From Pseudomonas sp. ANT_J12 (GTDB lineage Bacteria; Pseudomonadota; Gammaproteobacteria; Pseudomonadales; Pseudomonadaceae), in assembly GCF_008370045.1 (NCBI RefSeq), contig NZ_VOBN01000013.1:116603-180602 (forward strand): 64,000 nt of DNA, in the 5' to 3' direction. A program made the translations under genes and the position numbers. The notes beneath the pieces were generated by a model. It was not told where the DNA came from and searched no databases. It saw only the letters and a list, made by a program, of their open reading frames with translations. The first letter of the stretch is position 1, and every line of letters begins with the position of its first letter. Below are positions 34,109-42,478 of this stretch, piece after piece.

Positions 34109-35323
34109 GTGAACTCCACCCGCAACGCCCACCTGATCATCACCGCCCGCCTGATCTCTGATTTCGGCGCGTTCCTCAACATGGTCGCCCTGGCCACTTA
34201 CGTCTATGTCCTGAGCAACAGCGCCATGAGCGTGGCGATTTTCCTCGCCAGCCGCGTGGCCGGAGGGATTTTTGCCAGTTTGATTGGCACTCCGTTCTAC
34301 CGTCGCGTGGCCGGGCGCCTGCCGCTGATTGCCTTCGATTTGTTGCGCGCCGGGGTGCTCGGTTTGCTGCTGATTCTGCCGGTGACCCAGCAAGCGTTGC
34401 TGCTGCCGGTGATCGCCTTCGGCCTGGGCTTTGGCAATTCGATGTTCGCCATCGGCCTCAACAGCCAGTTGCCGAACCTGATCGATCGTGAACACTTGCT
34501 CAAGACCAACGCCTGGATCACCTCGGCGGCGTCGATTGCCATGGTCGGTGGCAGTCTGGTGGCGGGGCTGGTCGTTGCGGCGTTTGGCTTTGAAGCGGTG
34601 TTTGCGCTGAACGTGGTCACGTATCTGCTGGCGGCGTTGTTGATTGTGCCGTTGCGGTTTCGCGCGGCAGCGACGAGCGCTGAATCCAAAAGCGAGCGCG
34701 GGGAATGGTCGGCGTTGCTGCAAGGCCTGCGCAGCGCTCCGGTATTGGCGGCGATGCTCGCGGTGGCCATGGCGGATACCTTGGGCAGTGCGGCGCATAA
34801 CGTCGGTTTACCGATCATCTCGCGGCTGCTGACGCCGGAATCGGCCAGCACCACGCTGGGCCTGATGCTGGCGGTGTGGGCCAGCGGCAAACTGATCGGT
34901 GCGCGGATCGCCAGTCGCCTCAAAAGCTCGGACAACATCAACCTGGAGCGGCGCTTTTTCTACGGCGTGCTGCTGATGTCCTGCGGCTTCATCCTGATGT
35001 TCCAGCAGCAGACGCTCGTCGGTTTGCTGCTGTTCTCATTGCCGGCCGGACTGGGTGACGGGTTTTCCGAAGTCGGTTTGATGTCGCGCCTGCAACGGGA
35101 GCCGGAGCACCTGCGCCTGCCGATCTTCAGCTTCCTGACCTTGCTGCAAATGACCGGGTTCGGCATCGGCATGCTGATCGCCGCGCCGTTCTATGCCTGG
35201 TGGACGCCGGGTGCGGTGGTGGCATTGTTCCACGGCATTCCCCTCACCACGTTGCTGGTGGTGAAGGGGGTGTCCGTCAGGCGCGGGCAGGTTCGGCGCA
35301 GCAACCCGACGCCAGCTCCTTGA
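34109..35323 (+). CDS. MFS transporter
   Basis: 404 residues with 11-12 hydrophobic segments spread along the whole protein and the MFS loop motif between helices 2 and 3 (GGIFASLIGTPFYRRVAGRLP). The family resembles MFS_3/enterobactin-exporter-like (EntS-type) carriers; substrate unknown. GTG start at 34109 with AAGGA 6 bases upstream; the ATG at 34107 is followed at once by a stop. The 3' end overlaps the convergent cueR gene by 47 bp. Confidence 0.82.
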   Translation: MNSTRNAHLIITARLISDFGAFLNMVALATYVYVLSNSAMSVAIFLASRVAGGIFASLIGTPFYRRVAGRLPLIAFDLLRAGVLGLLLILPVTQQALLLPVIAFGLGFGNSMFAIGLNSQLPNLIDREHLLKTNAWITSAASIAMVGGSLVAGLVVAAFGFEAVFALNVVTYLLAALLIVPLRFRAAATSAESKSERGEWSALLQGLRSAPVLAAMLAVAMADTLGSAAHNVGLPIISRLLTPESASTTLGLMLAVWASGKLIGARIASRLKSSDNINLERRFFYGVLLMSCGFILMFQQQTLVGLLLFSLPAGLGDGFSEVGLMSRLQREPEHLRLPIFSFLTLLQMTGFGIGMLIAAPFYAWWTPGAVVALFHGIPLTTLLVVKGVSVRRGQVRRSNPTPAP

Positions 35324-35690
35324 GGATCGGGCAATCGGGGCGGTGGTCGCCGTGGCAGTGCTCGACCAGGTCCTGCAAGGTGTCGCGCAACTGGCCGAGT
35401 TCGCGGATCTTCTGGTTCAGCTCGTCGATGTGCTGACGGGCCAGGGCCTTCACGTCGGCGCTGGCGCGCTGGCGGTCCTGCCACAGGGTCAGCAACTTGC
35501 CGACCTCTTCCAGGGAAAAGCCCAGATCCCGGGAGCGCTTGATAAATGCCAGCGTATGGAGGTCGTCATCGCCGTACACCCGGTAGCCGCTGTCGGTGCG
35601 ATGGGCCGCCTTGAGCAGGCCGATGGACTCGTAATAACGAATCATCTTCGCGCTCAGGCCGCTGTGGCGGGCCGCTTGGCCGATGTTCAT
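35277..35690 (-). CDS. cueR: copper-responsive regulator CueR
   Basis: 137-residue MerR-family regulator: N-terminal winged helix (MNIGQAARHSGLSAKMIRYY), long dimerisation helix, and the Cu(I)-binding loop with C112 and C120 (HCHGDHRPDCPIL), the spacing used by E. coli CueR. It activates promoters with overlong spacers in response to Cu(I)/Ag(I). It overlaps the copA stop by ATGA and so is translated with copA, giving positive feedback. Two matching CueR-type promoters are found nearby. Confidence 0.93.
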   Translation of the reverse strand: MNIGQAARHSGLSAKMIRYYESIGLLKAAHRTDSGYRVYGDDDLHTLAFIKRSRDLGFSLEEVGKLLTLWQDRQRASADVKALARQHIDELNQKIRELGQLRDTLQDLVEHCHGDHRPDCPILKELASGCCAEPARA

Positions 35691-38077
35691 CGGTTGTCCT
35701 CCAGATCCTTGGGTTTCCAGGTTTTCAACAGTAGCGCATTGCTCACCACGCTGACGCTCGACAACGCCATGGCCGCGCCGGCCAGTACCGGGTTGAGGAA
35801 GCCGAACGCCGCCAGCGGAATGCCGATCAGGTTATAGACGAAGGCCCAGAACAGGTTCTGGCGGATCTTCGCGTAGGTCTTGCGGCTGATCTCCAGCGCC
35901 GCCGGCACCAGCCGTGGATCGCCGCGCATCAGGGTGATCCCGGCGGCGTGCATCGCCACGTCGGTGCCGCCGCCCATGGCGATGCCGATGTCCGCCGCCG
36001 CCAGGGCCGGGGCGTCGTTGATGCCGTCGCCGACCATCGCCACCACGCCGGTTTTCTTCAGCTCGGCAACGGTGGCGGCTTTGTCCGCCGGCAGGACTTC
36101 GGCGTGAACATCGGTGATGCCCAGTGCCTCGGCGACGACTTTGGCGCTGCCCCGGTTGTCGCCGGTCAGCAGGTGGCTGCTGATGTTGCGCGCGTTGAGT
36201 TGCTGCACCGCTTGCAGGGCGCCAGGTTTGAGGGTGTCGCCGAAGGCGAACAGGCCGAGGACCCGGGGGGCGGGGCTTTGTTCGATCAGCCAGGACAGGG
36301 TCCGGCCTTCGGTTTCCCAGGCTTTTGCGGAGTCGGCGAGTACCCCGGCGCTCAACGCGCTTTCTTCCAACAGACGTCGATTGCCCAGCGCCAGCCGACG
36401 ACCGTCGAGCGTTCCGGCAATGCCGCGTCCGGTCAGGGACTGGCTGTCGCTGACATCCGCCACGTCCAATCCGCGCTCAGCACAGGCATCCAGCACCGCC
36501 TTGGCCAACGGATGTTCGCTGCCCCGTTGCAGCGCGCCAGCCCTTTGCAGCAGGGCGGCTTCGTCACCGTCGAGCGCACTCAAATGCGCGATACGCGGAG
36601 CGCCAGAGGTCAGGGTGCCAGTCTTGTCGAACACCACGGCGCTGACTTCATGGGCGCGTTCCAGCGCTTCGGCGTCCTTGATCAAAATTCCGTAGCGCGC
36701 CGCCACGCCAGTGCCGGCCATGATCGCGGTCGGCGTGGCCAGGCCCAGGGCGCAAGGGCAGGCGATCACCAGCACCGCGACGGCATTGATCAGCGCGGTT
36801 TCAATCGGTGCGCCGTATAGCCACCAACCGATCAACGTCGCCAGGGCCAGCACCAAAACGGTCGGCACGAACACCTGGCTGACTTTATCCACCAGTTTCT
36901 GGATCGGCGCTTTCGCGGCCTGGGCGTCTTCCACCAGACGAATGATGCGGGCGAGCACGGTTTCTGCGCCGAGCGCCAGGGTGCGCACCAGCAAGCGGCC
37001 TTCGCCGTTGATTGCGCCGCCGGTGACTTTGTCGCCGGGTTGTTTCGGCACCGGCAGGCTTTCGCCGCTGATCAGCGCTTCGTCGGCGTGGCTTTGGCCT
37101 TCGACCACTTCGCCGTCCACCGGGAAACGCTCGCCGGGTTTGACCATCACCAGATCGTTCAAGCGCAGGGCGCTGATGGCGACGTCTTGTTCGCGCCCAT
37201 CGATCACCTGAATCGCCCGTTCCGGACGCAAGGCTTCGAGGGCGCGGATGGCGCTGGCAGTCTGGCGCTTGGCGCGGCTTTCCAGGTATTTGCCCAGCAG
37301 CACCAGCGCAATCACCACTGCCGACGCTTCGAAATACAGATGCGGCATGCGCCCGGCGGCAGTCGCCCATTCATAAAGACTCAAGCCATAACCGGCGCTG
37401 GTGCCCAGCGCGACAAGCAAATCCATATTGCCAGCCCCGGCGCGTACGGCTTTCCAGGCTGCAACGTAAAAACGTGCGCCGAAGATGAACTGCACCGGCG
37501 TGGCCAACGCAAATTGCGCCCAGGCCGGGAGCATCCAGTGCACGCCGAAGGGTTGCAGCAGCATCGGCAACACCAGCGGCAAGGCGAGGGCGATGGCCGC
37601 AAGCAGGATCCAGCGCTCGCGTTTCAGGCGGATGTGTTGATTGTCGGTGGGGTGTTCGATTTCAAAGACGCTGGCGTTGTAGCCAGCCTTGGTCACGGCG
37701 GCGATCAGGGTTTGTGGATCGATCTGGCCGAGCAATTCGAGGTGGGCACGTTCATTGGCCAGGTTGACGCTGGCGCTTTTCACCCCCGGCACTTTGGTCA
37801 GGGCGCGTTCGACCCGACCGACGCAGGAGGCGCAAGTCATGCCGTCGATGCTCAATTCCAGACTGTGCTGTGGCACGCTGTAACCGGCTTGCTGCACCGC
37901 GTCCATCAACGCCGGCAAGCTGTCGCTGGGGGCCTGGACACGTGCCTGCTCGGTGGCGAGGTTGACGCTGACGGCGCTGGCGCCGATGACTTTGCTCAAG
38001 GCACGCTCGACACGCCCGGCGCAACTGGCGCAGGTCATGCCGGCAATCGGCAGATTGAAAGTGGTGGATTCGGACAT
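35687..38077 (-). CDS. copA: Cu(I)-exporting P-type ATPase CopA
   Basis: 796 residues. Two N-terminal heavy-metal domains (GMTCASC at 13-19 and 79-85), eight transmembrane helices, the metal-transport motif CPC in VIACPCALGLATPTA, phosphorylation site DKTGTLTSG, HP locus motif (SEHPLAKA) and the hinge GDGINDAPALAAADIG. It pumps Cu(I) from cytoplasm to periplasm. ATG at 38077 follows AGGGAGC. A CueR-type promoter lies just upstream. cueR follows with a 4-base overlap. Confidence 0.95.
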   Translation of the reverse strand: MSESTTFNLPIAGMTCASCAGRVERALSKVIGASAVSVNLATEQARVQAPSDSLPALMDAVQQAGYSVPQHSLELSIDGMTCASCVGRVERALTKVPGVKSASVNLANERAHLELLGQIDPQTLIAAVTKAGYNASVFEIEHPTDNQHIRLKRERWILLAAIALALPLVLPMLLQPFGVHWMLPAWAQFALATPVQFIFGARFYVAAWKAVRAGAGNMDLLVALGTSAGYGLSLYEWATAAGRMPHLYFEASAVVIALVLLGKYLESRAKRQTASAIRALEALRPERAIQVIDGREQDVAISALRLNDLVMVKPGERFPVDGEVVEGQSHADEALISGESLPVPKQPGDKVTGGAINGEGRLLVRTLALGAETVLARIIRLVEDAQAAKAPIQKLVDKVSQVFVPTVLVLALATLIGWWLYGAPIETALINAVAVLVIACPCALGLATPTAIMAGTGVAARYGILIKDAEALERAHEVSAVVFDKTGTLTSGAPRIAHLSALDGDEAALLQRAGALQRGSEHPLAKAVLDACAERGLDVADVSDSQSLTGRGIAGTLDGRRLALGNRRLLEESALSAGVLADSAKAWETEGRTLSWLIEQSPAPRVLGLFAFGDTLKPGALQAVQQLNARNISSHLLTGDNRGSAKVVAEALGITDVHAEVLPADKAATVAELKKTGVVAMVGDGINDAPALAAADIGIAMGGGTDVAMHAAGITLMRGDPRLVPAALEISRKTYAKIRQNLFWAFVYNLIGIPLAAFGFLNPVLAGAAMALSSVSVVSNALLLKTWKPKDLEDNR

Positions 38078-38106
38078 CGGTCACGCTCCCTGTAGAAAGT
38101 GCCTAC

Positions 38107-38137
38107 AGGATCAACCTTGCCATGCGGGCAAGGTCAA
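38107..38137 (-). promoter_or_regulatory. CueR-type promoter of copA-cueR
   Basis: On the minus strand: -35 TTGACC (38137-38132), a 19-base spacer, -10 GATCCT (38112-38107). The spacer holds a perfect dyad ACCTTGCC-N5-GGCAAGGT (38134-38114), the form of CueR operators. The overlong spacer is characteristic of MerR-family activation. Confidence 0.88.
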
Positions 38138-38177
38138 GCGCCATGTCGCAGATCAATGGATCGCCGCATGACCGCCG

Positions 38178-38287
38178 GATCGTTCCCACGCTGTGCGTGG
38201 GAATGCCTCAACGGACGCTCCGCGTTCGGCCTTTTGGGACGCGGAGCGTCCCGGGCTGCCTTCCCACGCCGGAGCGTGGGAACGATC
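38178..38287. repeat. family-C palindrome
   Basis: Arms GATCGTTCCCACGCTGTGCG and GGAGCGTGGGAACGATC around CTCAACGGACGCTCCGCGTT and its complement. It sits between copA's promoter and the 3' end of the small secreted protein gene. Confidence 0.87.
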
Positions 38288-38303
38288 AACGATCAGGTGG
38301 GGA

Positions 38304-38687
38304 TCAGTATTCGAGGGCGGCGGGTTTCAGGTACATCCCTTCCTGCGTCATCGCAATCCGGAACTTCAACACGTCCCCGGCCTTGAGCGTGATGTTTTGC
38401 GAGCCCGGCGCCAGCACCCCTGCGTTGCAGCCCGGCGCCTGGCCCGGCAGCAGTTTCAGGCGCAGGGACACATTGCCCGGCGGCAGGTTGAATGAGGTGC
38501 TTTGTTCCTGAAACAGCCGCGCCGACAGTTGGTCCTGGATGTACACGCCGATCTCGCAATTGGTCGCGACTTCCAGGCGCTCGCGGGAAATGATCAGTAC
38601 GCCGTAATCCTCGCCGGCGGCATTGGCCGAGGGCAGGGCGGCGAAAAGGCTGAGGAAGCCAAACAGGCTGAGAGCTGACCAGCGCAT
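38304..38687 (-). CDS. small secreted protein of unknown function
   Basis: 127 residues: signal peptide (LSLFGFLSLFAALPSANA, cleavage near residue 23) then a beta-rich domain with two Cys (ATNCEIGVYI and GQAPGCNAG), which could form a disulfide. The pattern of short strands (VSLRLKLLPG, VLKFRIAMTQEGMYLKP) suggests a small beta-sandwich. I do not recognise the family. It lies between copA and copZ but on the strand of copA, with AGGAG 9 bases before its ATG at 38687. It has no His/Met cluster typical of copper proteins, so a copper role is only suggested by position. Confidence 0.72.
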   Translation of the reverse strand: MRWSALSLFGFLSLFAALPSANAAGEDYGVLIISRERLEVATNCEIGVYIQDQLSARLFQEQSTSFNLPPGNVSLRLKLLPGQAPGCNAGVLAPGSQNITLKAGDVLKFRIAMTQEGMYLKPAALEY

Positions 38688-38773
38688 GGCTGAATCTCCT
38701 GAGGTCGGGTCATTGATGACGCAGCTTGGCCGAGCGCGACGCCGAATGCCAGCCCGGCAGTTTGTTTCAGAAC

Positions 38774-38804
38774 TTGACCTTGCCATGGTGGCAAGCTCAA
38801 GACT
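38774..38804 (+). promoter_or_regulatory. CueR-type promoter of copZ
   Basis: -35 TTGACC (38774-38779), 19-base spacer containing the dyad CTTGCCA-TGG-TGGCAAG (38779-38795), and -10 AAGACT (38799-38804). The geometry is identical to the copA promoter, pointing to joint control by CueR. copZ starts 29 bases further on. Confidence 0.88.
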
Positions 38805-38833
38805 GCCCGCAACCTCACTAAAGGAGTTACACC

Positions 38834-39031
38834 ATGCAAGTATTCAACGTTCAAGGCATGTCCTGCGGTCACTGCGTCAAGGCCATCACCCAAGCCCTGC
38901 TAGCCAAGGACCCGGCGGCCAGTGTGCGGGTGGATCTGGCGGCGAAGGAAGTTGGCGTCGAAAGCGCATTGACGGCCGAGCAAGTCATCGCCGCCATCAC
39001 CGAAGAAGGCTACGACGCCAAAGTCGCCTGA
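38834..39031 (+). CDS. copZ: copper chaperone CopZ
   Basis: 65-residue single heavy-metal-associated domain with the Cu(I)-binding C11 and C14 in GMSCGHCVKAI, ferredoxin-like fold length and EEGYDAKVA ending. It would carry Cu(I) to the N-terminal domains of CopA. ATG at 38834 follows AAAGGAG. Own CueR-type promoter; transcribed away from copA. Confidence 0.93.
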   Translation: MQVFNVQGMSCGHCVKAITQALLAKDPAASVRVDLAAKEVGVESALTAEQVIAAITEEGYDAKVA

Positions 39032-39455
39032 CACATCGCGCCTCTGCTTTTGTAGGAGCAAAGCTTGCTCGCGAAGAGGCCGGCACATCCAACGTTGATA
39101 TCGCCTGACGCGCCGCGCCTCTGCTCCTGCTCCTGCTTCTGCTTCTGCTTCTGTAGGAGCAAAGCTTGCTTGCGAAGAGGCCGGCACATCCAACGTTGAT
39201 ATTGCCTGACGTGCCGCGCCTCTGCTCCTGCTCCTGCTTCTGCTTCTGTAGGAGCAAAGCTTGCTCGCGAAGAGGCCGGTACATCCAACATCAATGTCGG
39301 CTGACACTCCGCTTTCGCGAGCAAGCCTTGCTCCTACGGAAGCGAATGCGTGTTTATCCGTCGGTTTTTAATAGTTAGCGACCTATCGGATTGTCCAAGG
39401 CGTCCCCACGCGGCTAGACTGTCGAGCCTGCCGACCCACGCCCAATGGATGCCTG
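39032..39455. repeat. tandem family-B repeat array with TGCTCC/TGCTTC hexamer runs
   Basis: Between copZ and the Bcr-type gene. About three ~100-bp units repeat (starting near 39051, 39150 and 39248), each with TGTAGGAGCAAAGCTTGCT[C/T]GCGAAGAGGCCGG..CATCCAAC. Between units run CTGCTCCTGCTCCTGCTTCTGC-like hexamers. A single inverted arm (TTTCGCGAGCAAGCCTTGCTCCTAC) closes the array at 39332. The array grew by tandem duplication of one half of a family-B palindrome. No gene is visible in it. Confidence 0.85.
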
Positions 39456-40652
39456 ATGAACTTCCGTACCATTCTGATTCTTGGCGCCCTGACCGCTTTC
39501 GGTCCGCTGGCGATCGATTTCTACTTGCCGGCGTTCCCGGCGATCGCACAGTCATTCGGCACCGACGAAAAACACGTGCAAATGACCCTCGCCGCGTATT
39601 TCCTCGGCTTGTCCATTGGTCAACTGCTCTACGGCCCGGTGGCGGATCGGTTCGGGCGGCGCATTCCGTTGCTCACTGGCGTTGGCTTGTTCACCGCAGC
39701 CTCTCTTGCCTGTGCCTTCGCGCCGAACCTGGAATGGCTGATGGGCGCACGCTTCATCCAGGCGCTGGGCGGTTGCGCGGGGATGGTGATTTCCCGAGCA
39801 GTGGTCAGTGATAAATGCGATGCGGTGGGTTCGGCAAAAGTCTTTTCGCAACTGATGCTGGTGATGGGCCTGGCGCCGATCCTGGCTCCGATGCTGGGTG
39901 GGCTGCTGGTCAACACCACCGGTTGGCAGTCGATCTTCCTCGTGCTGACCGGGTTCAGCGCCCTGGCCGCACTGGCCGTGGCCCTCGGTTTGCCGGAAAG
40001 CCTGCCTGACTACGTGCCGCGCCAACCATTGAAAGGCGCATTGCGTCAGTACGGCCGGTTGCTGGCCGATCCGGTCTACCTCGGCCACGCCCTGACCGGC
40101 GGTCTGGCCGTCGCCGGGATGTTTGCCTACATCGCCGGTTCGCCGTTTGTCTTCATCAAGCTGTATGGTGTGCCGGCCGAACATTTCGGCTGGCTGTTCG
40201 GCACCAACGCGGCGGGCTTCATCCTGGTGGCGCAGGTCAACGCGCGACTGCTGGCCAAGCGTGGGCCGGCGTTCCTGTTGGCACGCACCGTGTGGATTTA
40301 CCTGGGCGCGGGCCTGACATTGCTGGCGGTCAGCTCGATGCACACCGAACAGCTGTGGCCACTGCTGATTCCATTGTTTGTCTGCATCGCCAGCCTCGGT
40401 TGCATCCTGCCCAACGCCTCGGCCTGCGCCATGAACGGGCAGGGCGCCCGCGCCGGCAGTGCGTCGGCACTGCTCGGGTGCCTGCAATTCAGCATCGCCG
40501 CCGGGGCGGCATCACTGGTGGGTTTCTTGCACGATGGCAGCGCCATGCCGATGGCCATGGTCATCAGCCTGTGCGGAGTTCTGGTGGTGAGCGTGGCGAT
40601 GCTCACCCGGCGTTTGCAAAATGCCCGGGCACTGGCCCAAGCCGAAGTGTGA
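39456..40652 (+). CDS. Bcr/CflA-family drug-resistance MFS transporter
   Basis: 398 residues, 12 transmembrane helices. DHA1 signatures include FGPLAIDFYLPAFPAIAQSF in helix 1, GQLLYGPVADRFGRRIPL (loop 2-3 motif A) and the antiporter motif C in LVMGLAPILAPMLGGLL. Proton-driven export of drugs such as bicyclomycin is typical of the family; the substrate here is unproven. The ATG at 39456 lies 5 bases after the TGGATGCC stretch, with a weak ribosome site. Confidence 0.88.
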   Translation: MNFRTILILGALTAFGPLAIDFYLPAFPAIAQSFGTDEKHVQMTLAAYFLGLSIGQLLYGPVADRFGRRIPLLTGVGLFTAASLACAFAPNLEWLMGARFIQALGGCAGMVISRAVVSDKCDAVGSAKVFSQLMLVMGLAPILAPMLGGLLVNTTGWQSIFLVLTGFSALAALAVALGLPESLPDYVPRQPLKGALRQYGRLLADPVYLGHALTGGLAVAGMFAYIAGSPFVFIKLYGVPAEHFGWLFGTNAAGFILVAQVNARLLAKRGPAFLLARTVWIYLGAGLTLLAVSSMHTEQLWPLLIPLFVCIASLGCILPNASACAMNGQGARAGSASALLGCLQFSIAAGAASLVGFLHDGSAMPMAMVISLCGVLVVSVAMLTRRLQNARALAQAEV

Positions 40653-40660
40653 GTGCGGAC

Positions 40661-40831
40661 TCAGCCAGCGGCACGCTGCTGGCGGTCGGGGATTTGATGA
40701 GGGGCTAGCAGTCGCGCTTCCAGGGTTCGGGTGAAGGCGCGCGCTTCGGCTTCGCTGCGGAAGGTGACGGCGTGTTGGTCCAGACGGACTTGCCACTGGG
40801 ATGTTGCCACTTCTTTTATCAGGATCTTCAT
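40661..40831 (-). CDS. small conserved protein of unknown function
   Basis: 56 residues (MKILIKEVATSQWQVRLDQH, then AVTFRSEAEARAFTRTLEAR). The beta-hairpin plus helix pattern with FxSEAEARAF resembles small Pseudomonas hypothetical proteins of about 55-60 residues. It has a strong ribosome site (GGAGGTCAGCA) 6 bases before ATG. Convergent with the Bcr-type transporter. No function can be assigned. Confidence 0.68.
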   Translation of the reverse strand: MKILIKEVATSQWQVRLDQHAVTFRSEAEARAFTRTLEARLLAPHQIPDRQQRAAG

Positions 40832-40942
40832 TGCTGACCTCCTTAAGTAAAAGACTGTGTCGCAGAGGTTTCGATTGTAGACCCGAATACGATCGCAATT
40901 ATGACAACGGTCAACTCTCTGACTGACGGTGCAAGACCGCTT

Positions 40943-41010
40943 TTGTAGGAGCAAGGCTTGCCCGCGATGGCGATTCAGAGGGCGCCATCGCGGGCAAGCC
41001 ATGCTCCTGC
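40943..41010. repeat. family-B palindrome (short)
   Basis: TGTAGGAGCAAGGCTTGCCC..ATGGCG and CGCCATCGCGGGCAAGCCAT..GCTCC form a compact hairpin 8 bases from the stop of the oxidoreductase gene, a plausible transcript-end structure for it. Confidence 0.83.
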
Positions 41011-41018
41011 GCAAATGT

Positions 41019-42032
41019 TTAGAAACCTTCTAATACAATTTTGCCCTTGGACTTGCCGCTCTCCAGCAGTTCATGGGCGCGACGCAGGTTCTGCGCATTG
41101 ATGGTGCCGAAGTGCTCGCCCACCGTGGTCTTCAGGGTGCCGGCGTCGATCAGCTCCGAGACGCGGTTGAGCAGTTTGTGTTGCTCGATCATGTCCGTGG
41201 TCTCGAACAGCGAGCGGGTGTACATGAACTCCCAGTGCAACGAAAGGCTCTTGCGCTTGAGCTTGGTCACGTCCAGTGCCTTCGGATCATCGATCAGCGC
41301 CAATTTGCCTTGAGGCGCCAGGGCCTCGACCAGTTGATCCAGATGCGCATCGGTCTGGGTCAGACTGGCAACGTGGGTCACCTGAGCAACGCCCGCACGC
41401 TTGAGTTCTTCGCTCAAAGGCTGGCTGTGATCAATCACCAGGTCAGCGCCCAACTCACGCACCCAGCTCTGGGTTTGCGGACGGGAAGCGGTGCCGATGA
41501 CTTTCAGCCCGGTGAGCTGATGGGCCAGTTGAGTCAGGATCGAACCCACACCGCCGGCAGCCCCCACGATCAGCAAACTCTGACCTTCATCGGTGTTGCC
41601 TTCGCGCACTTGCAGGCGTTCAAAGAGCAATTCCCACGCGGTGATCGCGGTCAGGGGCAGTGCCGCCGCTTCGGCAAAGCCGAGGGTTTTCGGCATGTGC
41701 CCGACGATCCGCTCGTCCACCACATGCAACTCGCTGTTGCCACCGGCACGGGCGATGGAGCCGGCGTAAAACACTTTGTCGCCGGCCTTGAACAGCGTCA
41801 CGTCGCTGCCCACTGCCTTGACCACTCCGGCCACGTCCCAGCCCAGCACTTTGGCCGCGCCTTCTTCAGGCTGGACGTTCTGCCGGACCTTGGCGTCCAC
41901 CGGGTTGACGGAGATGGCTTTGACTTCCACCAGCAGGTCGCGCGGGCCGGCGACCGGTTCGGGCAGTTCGATGTCTTGCAGGGAGTTGGCGTCGCTGATC
42001 GGCAGGGAGGCGTAGTAGGCAATGGCTTTCAT
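41019..42032 (-). CDS. zinc-type alcohol dehydrogenase / quinone-oxidoreductase family protein
   Basis: 337-residue MDR-superfamily enzyme. A GroES-like N-terminal domain (LLVEVKAISVNPVDAKVRQ, VLGWDVAGVVKAVGSDV) lacks the catalytic and structural zinc ligands. The nucleotide-binding domain has LLIVGAAGGVGSILTQLA, the NADPH-type AxxGxxG motif. It is most like the quinone oxidoreductase/ZtaA1 branch that reduces quinones or enones. It follows the ABM-domain gene on the same strand and may be under the divergent LysR regulator. Confidence 0.88.
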   Translation of the reverse strand: MKAIAYYASLPISDANSLQDIELPEPVAGPRDLLVEVKAISVNPVDAKVRQNVQPEEGAAKVLGWDVAGVVKAVGSDVTLFKAGDKVFYAGSIARAGGNSELHVVDERIVGHMPKTLGFAEAAALPLTAITAWELLFERLQVREGNTDEGQSLLIVGAAGGVGSILTQLAHQLTGLKVIGTASRPQTQSWVRELGADLVIDHSQPLSEELKRAGVAQVTHVASLTQTDAHLDQLVEALAPQGKLALIDDPKALDVTKLKRKSLSLHWEFMYTRSLFETTDMIEQHKLLNRVSELIDAGTLKTTVGEHFGTINAQNLRRAHELLESGKSKGKIVLEGF

Positions 42033-42065
42033 CAAGAAGGGCTCCAGAGGTAATAAAGGAAGGAA

Positions 42066-42359
42066 TCAGGCGAGGGGGCGCAGGCGCTTGAGCTCGAAGT
42101 GTTCGAGAAAGTCCCCGGCCCTGGCACGGAAGTTCTGGACGTGGGCGCTGGCGTCGTGGGCTTGCAGGGCCTCGTCGCTACTCCATTGTTCGATCATGTA
42201 GAAGCCCAGCGGGTTGGCCAAGTCCTGGTGCAAATCGTATTGACCGCAACCGGCCTCGGCGCGGGTCGGCTCGATGAGTGCCCGCAGGTGCTGTTCGAGA
42301 GCGTCTTGCTGGCCGGGTTTGGCGATGAGGGTGGCGATGGCGGTAAAAGGCTGGGACAT
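42066..42359 (-). CDS. antibiotic-biosynthesis-monooxygenase (ABM) domain protein
   Basis: 97-residue dimeric ferredoxin-like protein of the ABM/YgiN class: FTAIATLIAKPGQQDALEQHL, AGCGQYDLHQDLANP, FYMIEQWSSDEALQAHDASAHV. YgiN-type relatives oxidise quinols, which fits the quinone-oxidoreductase-like gene downstream (33-base gap). First gene of a two-gene operon divergent from the LysR regulator. ATG at 42359 follows AGGAGTCGAAC. Confidence 0.87.
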   Translation of the reverse strand: MSQPFTAIATLIAKPGQQDALEQHLRALIEPTRAEAGCGQYDLHQDLANPLGFYMIEQWSSDEALQAHDASAHVQNFRARAGDFLEHFELKRLRPLA

Positions 42360-42478
42360 GTTCGACTCCTGACGCTGAGTGATTTTCGATGGGGCAGATG
42401 ATTGGCTATTTCCCGGCAAGATAAAACCCGCTAAAAGAGCAGTCTCTTTCAATATTATTTTGATAATCGGGGCTGAAG
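42360..42478. promoter_or_regulatory. divergent LysR-regulator/ABM control region
   Basis: Contains two inverted repeats: AAAGAG-N4-CTCTTT (42434-42449) and ATTAT-TTTG-ATAAT (42454-42467). The latter sits 12 bases before the LysR start and has the spacing of a LysR box. This layout, with target genes divergent, suggests the regulator controls the quinone-oxidoreductase operon and itself. Confidence 0.55.

Noticed and set aside
39040..39335. Possible CRISPR array
   Set aside because: Units are ~100 bp with repeat arms of palindrome family B and simple hexamer spacers; no unique ~30-bp spacers and no cas genes nearby.
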